Assembly (NCBI RefSeq): GCF_018691265.1
Contig: NW_024881313.1
Location: forward strand, 10,554,501 to 10,618,500
Origin: Tyto alba
Taxonomy: Eukaryota; Chordata; Aves; Strigiformes; Tytonidae
Length of the DNA stretch: 64,000 nucleotides
Direction: 5' to 3'
Notes under the pieces: model-generated
Database searches by the model: none
Seen by the model: only the letters and a program-made list of their open reading frames with translations
Told to the model about the DNA's origin: nothing
Translations under genes and position numbers: made by a program
Shown here: piece after piece, positions 55,060 through 64,000 of the stretch
Numbering within the stretch: position 1 is the first letter of the stretch
Layout: every line of letters begins with the position of its first letter

Positions 55060-57489
55060 AATTTATTCTTTTTCCTCTTAGTGTTTTTGAAAGGTAGCAA
55101 TATATTACAGAATTTTCTGGTATGATGACGCTACTCTGAATCAATAAATGAAACCTCATGTTACACAGATGATACTGAGCAATTTTATTTTATAATAGGT
55201 TGCAGAAAGCAACCACACTTTGCATTTCCTGCCCTTACAGTGGTTTTTGGCTTTCAAAGTTTCCATCAATATAAAGAAAGTAAGAGTCAAGTGAGATACA
55301 GCAGTGAAGAGACATGAAAACTAACGGTAAGGTAGGAAGCAGACAGATCTATACCAAGGTTCAGGTTACAGTCATACCTCTGTCTCCATGTATGTTGTCA
55401 CACCACCCCCAAATGCTGGAGGCTGGTGCGTGCTGAAGTGGCTATTGGCATCTGAGAGACAGGTGCTCTATCTGAAGAAGAGTACTCACAAAAGTTCTCC
55501 ATCAGGCTCTGCATTACCACCTTGCATTTGACTAACTAGCAAAACACTCTGAAGTAAAATTAAATTAAAGGTCTTACTTAAGTGAAGGAAGGTGAGGAGT
55601 TTCAGAGTTAATTTGCCGCACAGTATTTCATTATTTCAAAAGTGATCTGCAGCTCTTACATAAGATCAGTTATGTCTAGCTTGGTCCTTGACATTGTGGA
55701 AGCCTTGAGTGGGTCTGTGCCTTAAGCAGAATTTTTTCTCTTTTAGCCAAAGTAAATTCACATAATTTACAAAGAGTTTGTACCCCAATTCCATATTGGC
55801 TGAGAGGCATTATGTATGGTATTCTGGGAGCAGCAAACAGACTCACTGTTTCTCCTTATTTGAATGAATGAGATAACAGTTGTGAAGTTCTCTCTTCCCC
55901 TTTAGTTTCGGAAAATCTTAGCAAAGATGTAGGAAGTTTATACTTACCTTCTTTCTTTTCTTAATAGATTTTTTTTTCTTTTTGGTGTGTGTGTATAATC
56001 CAAATCACAATCTACCGCTCCAGTTTTCTACTACAGAAGCAAAAAAAGCCCTTTTTCTGCAAAAAAATCCACACCAGCTACCTGATCATAACTGAGAATA
56101 AATTGGAAATATACAGTTTTCATACTGAACCTCTCCATTTCTGTAGTTTAGATAGCTAGTAACATAGCCTATCTAAATATGTTAGATATTTACATTTTAA
56201 CTATGAAAGATGATGTTAAAAATGTCATTTGTATTTTTCCTTTCAGTAGCCAAAGTAGGTATGGACTTTTTCCATTGACATCATAATGATTGAGAAGTCA
56301 AAGGATGTGTAGGAGACACTGATCTACTACAATATCAGAGGAAGTATACGAACTCTGCAATTAGCGGCCTCAGTGGAAGTTTAAAAGTCAGTTTTAAGAA
56401 GTGTAAGATACATTCATTAACATGTGTGGAATACATCTATGGCTAAACTTGGTGCAATGTAATTTTGAATCATTCCTGCATGTCTTTGACAATTAAATCA
56501 TATAATGGATAAAAGGTCGTAAAAATACAGTACATATACATTAGCTTTCTTTAAAATGTTCACTTTTTACAATATATATATTTTGTACCTGTTATAGAAC
56601 TTTATCTTAATACATTCAGTTGCATGAAGAGTGCTGTGGACCTTAACTAGACTATTCACATGAGCAAAGCTACTGACATAGTACAAGATCAAATCCTAAG
56701 GACAGTAAGCAATGGTTATTCCGTATGGTTAAAAGATGAAGAAATTAAGTGAGGAAAGAAAAAATGTATTTTTTTTTCAAAAGGCATTTGACTGCCCTAC
56801 GGTTGGAAAGATGTCAATAGAAAACAATCGTAATTAGAAGAAAATCCTATTTCTGGCTAACAGTCATCATGTCAGACTTTTGCTTCTTGGAATTTAAAGC
56901 AACTGCCATATGAAAAACAAAATGTCTGTTGAAGATGATGAGGGTAATGCTGACACAAAATCCCATGGAATGTCTAATTATGTGTACTGTTAAGGGGCTT
57001 CTAGTAAATACTAGTTTATGACTTCAAGTCGTCATTTCTTTTATATGGTTCACAGCTGCAATAACCTGATTCATTTACATTATTACATCTCAAATGTTTT
57101 GATCTAAAAAAAAATTTTAGGATGTAGCTTGTATCTATGTGCTACTTCATTTAAAATCCCATATGCAGTTAATGCTGATCTTCATTTGAATACCAGTATC
57201 TATAAATACCTATATGTGAAAAAAGCTATGGTCATTGTACCTTATTTTAACTTCTGTAGTAAGATGATGTCTGCATAAATAATAAGAAAATATGGTGAAG
57301 ATTTTAAGACTATTAGATAAATTTGCATTTGCCTTCATGGAAGAACCTTTACCCAGATAATTATGGTCTCCTTTCATTACTATTCTCAATACATGACTGC
57401 AGACTATTGATATTAACATTGGAATGAGTACTGTTTTATATTTCTATCTGCAATATCTTCCCTAGTGTTTTACCCAGCCACTTTTACTT

Positions 57490-57875
57490 TGAAGGCTAAA
57501 GGATGAGTTGTGTGCAAAGATGGAAGAATTGAGGCTGTTTAGTACAGAAAACAGAAGATTCCAGAGAAATGTTGGGGCTTCTGTATGTAAAATTGATGCT
57601 AAAAGAGTAAGAATAAGCTCTTTGTCTCTGGATAGTGCAAGAAGTGATGTGATTAGTCTGACCATTAAGAACAATCTTACTGTAAAGGACAGTTAAGCAC
57701 AGGAGTAGTTTGCCTGGGGAGATTGTGGAGTCTCTGTTGCTGGAGGGTTTTGGGAACTGTTTAGACAAATGTGTTAGGAGTGGGTTTTGTGCCCTGTGTG
57801 GCTTGGGTCTGAGGATGGACTAGATGGCCTCCTAAGGTGTATTTCAGCCCTATTTTTCCATTTCTTCTATAAGCT
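57490..57875 (+). mobile_element. CR1 LINE 3' end fragment
   Basis: The plus strand carries the CR1 3' region in the usual order: a 'GAAGAATTGAGGCTGTTTAG' block, GGATAGTGCAAGAAGTGATG, a GGGGAGATTGTGGAGTCTCT block, then GGATGGACTAGATGGCCTCC followed by AAGGTGTATTTCAGCCCTAT near the end. It is a typical 5'-truncated copy of about 385 bp with moderate divergence. It covers the last few ORF2 codons or the 3' UTR only, so it codes for nothing. The small ORFs on both strands at 57.46-57.77 kb are its shadows. Confidence 0.85.
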
Positions 57876-57983
57876 TCCAGGACCCTTGCTAAAAACTATT
57901 AAAACAATTACAATCACTTTACCCATCAAACCACCTCTTTTAATTTTTTTCAGAGATAGCTTATGTTTATTGTGGCCCGATAG

Positions 57984-58006
57984 TTTTTTTTTTTTTTTTT
58001 TTTTTT
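57984..58006. repeat. Poly(T) tract, 23 bases
   Basis: An uninterrupted T run lies about 110 bp to the right of the CR1 3' end. CR1 elements do not end in poly(A), so this is an unrelated tract or the tail of an unrecognised minus-strand retrocopy. Confidence 0.95.
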
Positions 58007-61000
58007 AAATTGCTCCTTGTCATTTATCATTCACCATCTGATTCTCTCTTAAGTGTTTACATATCGATTCTTTTGTTACTGAAATTTAACTGCGTAAGAA
58101 GCAAAAGTAGTCAACGTCTTCAGTTCCCAGAGCAACAAAAAAAGGTAACTGACACCTGTAGCACATCCTTCCATTCCTATCATGTTTTTATGTTGATGGA
58201 TCCTTTCAGCATTTTTAGTGGTCTAGTCAGTGCTGCATTGTTGGTCTGAGTAACCCCTCAAATCTTACAGTATGGAGGATTTGTGGTATGCAGTTGACAT
58301 CGGATGTCCTTTGAAAGGATTTACATAACCTCCACAACCCCTGAGAGGAGAGTGCTTTGATTTAGCTACACTTGAGGCCCTTAAAAATCAGAAGTTTTAG
58401 TCCTTTTACTCACACAGTAATTTGCTATCTGTAACGTTAATGTTAACTTCTTAAAAACAGAAATTATATTGTACAGTATTGTACATATTATATTGTACAG
58501 TAACCCTATGAAAATAAAGAAAAATCCAAGAACAATTTGTCTCAGCTAGCTACAAACATTTGAAAATAGCAGAAAAATCTCAATTGAAATATGCTTTTAG
58601 ATTTTATAAATCTGTGATTCGAAGGTCATTTCTTAAGGATCCCTCATATAATAATTTTTTCCACATGGAGACTGTGATAAACATTTTACACTAAAAAGGG
58701 TGAAAACATTCTGTTCTGAAAAGAAAAATATAATTTAAAAGACAATTTAATAAAAACTTATCAGAATTTTATGATATTATTTTATTTTGGCAGTCCTTGT
58801 CTCTTACAGCTTGAGTATCTGTTCTCTAAGATTAGCACCTTCAGTCCTGAAATCAAATCCAAGCACTAAGAGTTATTTGTTTCTCCCATTAGAAAGTCAG
58901 ATGTATTTTAGGGTTTTGCCTGAATTAGGCACAACTTGCATCATATGTTTACAATAGCAGTATGTAATTACACTAGCAATATTTGCATTAGCAATAAAAT
59001 TTCACTTGGTAAGATTTTATTTTTGCAAGGTGTGGAGACTGTAGAAGCCCATTACCATCAGTCAGTCATGCAACTGAAAACTGAGTGTACCCTGTTACAG
59101 ATCCTGTAAAGAATTAAAGAAATTCTTGTGGATTAGTTATTTACCGTTAGCAAGTCCTATTAGCCCAAACAGGTATTTTACAGGCATTTGATTGTTCTAA
59201 CACAGCATAACCTTCCAGGAAAACTTGTTATTCTGAATTGAATTACTGAAAGTTCAAATGTTAACTAATAATGCAGCTTTGCTTTAAAAATTACCATGGT
59301 ACATTTCTATAGAGCCATTCATTGGAGTGTATTATATCTACACGAAAATCAACTCTATTTTGTTTACCTGTATGCCACTATATTGCATATTTCCTGAAGG
59401 CTTTCCTTTGGAATAACTGACGCAAAGCAGAAAAATGTATCAAGATTAGCGGTATTGAAACTTGCATTGAAGTGTATTGACATGATATAATCTGTAGTGT
59501 TTATTAGTTTGCAACATGATGAGACATCCTCGAGGTAAAAAATATGTATGTTTAACACATCTATGACATTTTCATGACACCACATTATTTTTGCAACAGA
59601 ATCCAATTCACTTCCCTCAGCATATCCTTGGCAATTCACTATAGACATGCCCAGTGAAACAGAGGGCCATAAGGCTTTGAAGCCAGCCTGAGAGAGAGCA
59701 TCTTCAGAGCAAAAACTTCGCAAAATTGCCTGGCATCCCTTCATTTTAGCCCTGTCCTCCAGAGAAACAGTACTAAACTGGATTCTTAGAATGGAAATGC
59801 CTCTCTGTCACAGTGTGTGTACTCAGTGAAACAGTTACAAGCTTCTTATTGTGACTAGTTTATGCTAAATATTAACAATTACTGGAAGCACATTTATGAT
59901 ATGACAAAAGCTGATGTAGTTGAATATTCAAAGCTAATTCTTATGCTCTCCTCTTTGGCTTATGATTTTTTTGGGGGGGTGGGTTTGGAGGCAGAATACA
60001 AATTAAACACAGCGTGAAACTTAAATGGATGATCCTTTATGCCAAATTGCTAATATACTATTAGAGCTAAATATTCTCAGGGAATATATCTTCCATTCCA
60101 GTTAGGTTTAAAAGAAGCAGCTCCCCACCTTCAGCTACACAATGCTACAAATGTTGAACTCACTTAAGAAGGCAAGTTTTACTCTAGTTCCTTCACAAAA
60201 GTTAATGTAGCAGTAAAGTGTATGATTTGTATATAAACATTTTATATGTGACATTAGGGTAAATATTCTTTAGAAAAGATGTACTGGAAGGGTGAAAAAA
60301 AAATGAATGTATGAAGGTTTCTTTTCATCGTGATCACTCTTCTGAAAACAGAAACGTTTCCATCAACTTAATGTGGCTTTACATGAAGATCTAAGGGACA
60401 GAGCAAATAAAGTTGATAACTTAAAGAGAGTGTTGGTAGATTTGTTGCCAAAATTGCAAATTACAAATTCCTACTTCTCTGCTCTGTTTCACTAAAGGAA
60501 ATCAATAGAATAGGCATCTTCTTTCCTTCTTATATTCAAGTTACCCAAAATTAGGTATCAGTGAATGTGTAGAATTGAAAGGACAGAGCAGCTAGAGTCA
60601 CTGTGCAACGAAGATTAACTGGAGACCAGAAACTTTTTTCTGCCAAAGTAGCAACATGCAATTAGTCTAGTAAACCTTCTTAAAGCCTTCTCTAGAGAGG
60701 TAGGAGTCATGTCTACACCACTGCTTGTTACAGCTGGTTATGTCCCACATGTTGGCAAAATGCACACAACATTTGACTTCAACCTGCATGTGTCTAAAAA
60801 CTACGACACTAAGATTAAAACAAGTTACAGTGGTCTGCAGTGGACCAATTTCCATGTATTTGGATGCCATGTGTTGACTACAGTGTAATGAATTACACTA
60901 ATTTTTGAGAACCTTAGTCTTCTATAGAATTAGACTTGAAATATATGGGGATTATATTGTTTCTGAAAGCAATACATGAAAATTTTCCATGTGTCTGTGT

Positions 61001-63436
61001 ATCCAGAAGCTACAGGGAAATTTTAGCCATTCAACAAGGAACGCTATTTTGGTATGCAATAACTATACATGGAAGTACACTATTTGCTCCATATGCAATT
61101 ATTATGCAATTATTTTTAAGATGAAGAAGTGTTTTAATGCTGAAGGTGAGAGGAGTTACACCTTCTCAAGTATTACACAATGACCTTTTTTTAAAGTCCT
61201 CTTAAACCATCACTAGAGAGTTGATGATGCTCATACAAAACACTCAATTATTGATTTTTAAGCACTTCTAAGATTCTCAAGATGCAGTTTATATGCTTGT
61301 ATAGTTTAGAAGATGCACCACAGCTCATGCTTTGGAAAAGGTGCCAGATATTTATGGTTGTATGTCACACATGACCTCCCAAGGAAGTACTCATATAGTT
61401 GAAGTGCAGTCAAATCAAAAGAACAAAAAAGAGTGAAATGCTTTAGCAATAATTAACAGTATCTAAAAACATCAGTCTCTAAAAACCAATAGATGTGACA
61501 ACGTGAAGCACAAATGGCACTCTTCTTTCCAAGTAATTTCTTTCTTAAAATGTTTCTCAAAATCCTTAGAAGTTTTGGCAGACAATTCCCTTTTAACTCA
61601 TCCATGTAGACAGATGCCAAACCAGAAAAAGGTGTTTTGCCTGTAGCATACTATGAAGTGTTTTTGTTGTTACTGATGGTGGTTTTCTTAGGGTAGAGTT
61701 TTTTAGGGCTTTTTTGTTTGTTTCTTTCTTTCTTCTTGCATTAAGGAATTTAGTATACAGCACTTTTTCAAGCAGGTAGTAGAGCTGCAGTTTAAGATGA
61801 GCTGAAGTTTGCATATGGTCTATTGGAAAATCCATAGGAAGGAGTGCCTTTTTTACTCACTTGAGCAGATGTGTCTTAAATTCCCAAAATAGGGAACACA
61901 ATCTCATTTACATACTTGATAATAATGCTTTATTCCAAATTGTTGACATTTAGGACTAGATTTATGTTTGTCTTTAGGCTTCTGAATAGGTTGATAATGC
62001 AGAGCCCATATTGATTTCGGTATGGGTTAGGAGCTACACATCCATCTGTTTTTAGACACCTTTATATCTGTCAAACCCACAGGTTTAACCTTCTCAATGC
62101 AAAGTATTTACTTTCAAAAATATGGGTATTAAATCAGTTTGCTAAAGCGTTATAAGAATGAATGCTCTAAACAAAAAACTTTTTTTGTAAGTAAATATAG
62201 ATCTAAATTTTTTTTAATAATTTTGAAGTATGTCTCAACTTCATTTTTAGACTGAAATTTCGAGAGTATAGAAAGATAAACTTTTATTAATTTATATTTT
62301 GTAACAAAATTTTTAAAACCTATCATTTATAATCAAACACATATAAGACGTACTTATTAATTCTATTTTCAATGTCTGTCTGTAGTACGCTATCAGAAAT
62401 AGTTTAATAAGTTTCTATTTCTTGATTAACAATTGAGTGTTTAATAGAATTTTAAATAGTTAATTGTAGTTTCTATGTGAGAAAGACATTTGTTCAGAGC
62501 CAGGACTGAGGTAAAATCTTTTATTCACTAATTTTATTTTTATGATCAATGAGAATTTAAAAATTATGCCAATGGTTCTGCATGATTACTGTAAACTCCA
62601 AATCATGGGCTAACTTTATTATTGTTATTAAATCTGCTAGTTCTGTTAGAATATTTTAAAAGTCACAATTGTCATTTTTCATCAATTAATTATACTAATA
62701 TTTTTATAAATATTTATGTAAATAAATATTTTTGCATTGCTTCTTTTTAGTAGAGGATAGGTTCCACAATATATCCAGGCCAATAAAGATGATAGCTCAA
62801 GGACAGATAATCCCACTTTATGTTCCCAGACAGAACTGTCCGTTTCAAGTCCATATATGTATAAAACTGAATGTTTCTTCAGAGATTTTGGGAGAAAAAA
62901 CAGCCATATGTGAGATTTCATGACTGAGAACTTTCCCTCACAGGATCTTCGTCTACTTTGTTTCTTTGCAGCCCCTGTGTTGCAGACTGTTAAAAGCCAT
63001 GCAGTCTGGAAAAGGGATACTTGTGTGCTTTGGCAAGGCTGCTGGATACTGAGGGCAAATCTTCCAGAAGAAAGGGGAGATTAGACCTTTCCCAGGAGCA
63101 AGTGATCATGCACAGTTGGTGGAACCTTCTGGGGTGCAGAATCGTGTAGCTGAAGTGCTCACTTTAAAGAATATTACTTATTCTGAAAAAATCCACCTTT
63201 GGAAATGTAAAGTTTTTCATTTTCAAAGAGGAGAAATGAAAAGCACTCATTTTGATGAAAAGTTGCAGAAAGTTCCCCTGAAGATGTTGGCAAACTTGGG
63301 ATGCCATTGTGTAGACAAATAACAGACCATTTTGTCAAATACCATTTTACAGTTGGCTGTGCTCTAAAAAGTTGCTCTACTGTTTAAGGATGGTACTTTA
63401 AAAAGTAAAATTTATCTAAACCTTTACCCAGGTCTT

Positions 63437-63457
63437 AAAAAAAAAAAAAAAAAAAAA
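63437..63457. repeat. Poly(A) tract with C/A-rich tail
   Basis: Twenty-one A are followed by CAAACAAAAACCCAACAACA and then a C-rich stretch to about 63.51 kb. This is simple low-complexity DNA. A retroposed body upstream was not recognised. Confidence 0.9.
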
Positions 63458-64000
63458 CAAACAAAAACCCAACAACACACCCGCCTCCCCCTCCACCAGC
63501 CCCTACCCCCATTCAGTTGCAAACAGCACAGATTGAATATATGATGCTACCAAGTTGTTGATCTCTGTTCTTAGGGACAGACACAGGTGCAGTGTTGGAG
63601 GGCAGAGGGAGGGGTGCTATGTAGTACTCTAACTGTTCTATTATATGAAAAGGAAAATGTATAATGCTGAATAGTGTTGTTGGGCATGGGTGACACTCAT
63701 CACCCTCCTGCTTTTATGTCATCTGTCCCCTGTAAATCCCCCTCTAATCTGTATTAGAACTCCAAGATTTGCAGTCTTGTTGAATCTGTGTGGAATACTG
63801 GTTTATCACCTACAGAAATGAAGTACTGGCTCAAGTGAAGATTATAACTGAATGCAGTGGATGCTTGTTAAAATTATCTATTCCACTCTATTGCAGTTTC
63901 ATAGCAGAGAACGGATGGATTAAAATGTGTGCTGATTACTATACAGCTGGGACTTTTTAACAAAACGGCTGCATACTTGTGGTATGCCAAAGAGCTAAAC

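Larger units (their letters stand above)
43621..57489. other. Intergenic DNA, no gene seen
   Basis: About 13.9 kb of AT-rich DNA. It holds an AT-rich (TATATC) patch at 45284-45322, a pyrimidine tract at 47066-47120, a GC-richer patch at 47.67-47.88 kb, a (TA)/T run at 47967-47995, a (TTTG) array at 48241-48352, and a C11/T18 tract at 55031-55059. ORFs of up to about 120 codons occur but none has a domain I recognise. ETV1, expected somewhere downstream of DGKB from mammalian gene order, is not visible. Confidence 0.65.
57876..64000. other. Intergenic DNA, no gene seen
   Basis: AT-rich DNA to the right edge. It includes a 23-base T run at 57984-58006, an imperfect duplication of ATTATATTGTACAGTA (58463-58478 and 58488-58503), a G-rich spot near 59970-59985, and an A run at 63437-63457. 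A 126-codon minus-strand ORF at 59364-59744 has no recognisable domain and is treated as chance. Confidence 0.65.

Noticed and set aside
63116..63322. 68-codon plus-strand ORF near the right edge
   Set aside because: Reads loosely protein-like, but no domain, no splice context and no family recognised.

Overview
This window reads as nuclear DNA from a bird. Three independent signals point that way: broken copies of the CR1 LINE family, a GC-rich solo-type LTR of a kind common in bird genomes, and three coding exons of a vertebrate diacylglycerol kinase. The DNA is AT-rich, has no dense coding, and carries many poly(A)/poly(T) tracts. The bird order cannot be told from what I see.

The only gene I can support is the 3' end of DGKB (diacylglycerol kinase beta) on the + strand. 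Its last three coding exons lie at 10535-10655, 12549-12609 and 22655-22762. They join in frame (phases 1, 2 and 0) and all have canonical AG/GT borders. Together they encode the end of the DGK accessory catalytic domain and the C-terminal tail. Positions 1-10534 are the preceding intron, with the rest of the gene off the left edge. The two internal introns are 1,893 and 10,045 bp. A 3' UTR follows the stop, with several candidate poly(A) signals; the last good one is near 25.08 kb.

From about 25.1 kb to the right edge the DNA is intergenic as far as I can read it. In mammals the gene downstream of the DGKB 3' end is ETV1, but I see no ETV1 exon here. This stretch holds an avian LTR (about 35.53-36.58 kb, minus strand), a CR1 with an internal deletion (about 42.24-43.62 kb, minus strand), a CR1 3' fragment (about 57.49-57.87 kb, plus strand), simple repeats, and AT-rich single-copy-looking DNA.

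The left half also carries traces of very old amniote interspersed repeats. The clearest is a MIR/CORE-SINE-like element at about 4.80-5.17 kb. Three stretches look like candidate conserved regulatory elements because of motif content (about 17.64-18.32 kb, 6.09-6.33 kb and 37.96-38.48 kb); this is inference until an alignment is made.

I found no new multi-gene system. The most interesting local item is a read-through of the penultimate DGKB exon at 12610-12675. It gives a 21-residue alternative C-terminus with a stop and then an AATAAA 10 bp downstream, and would replace the 35-residue tail encoded by the last exon.
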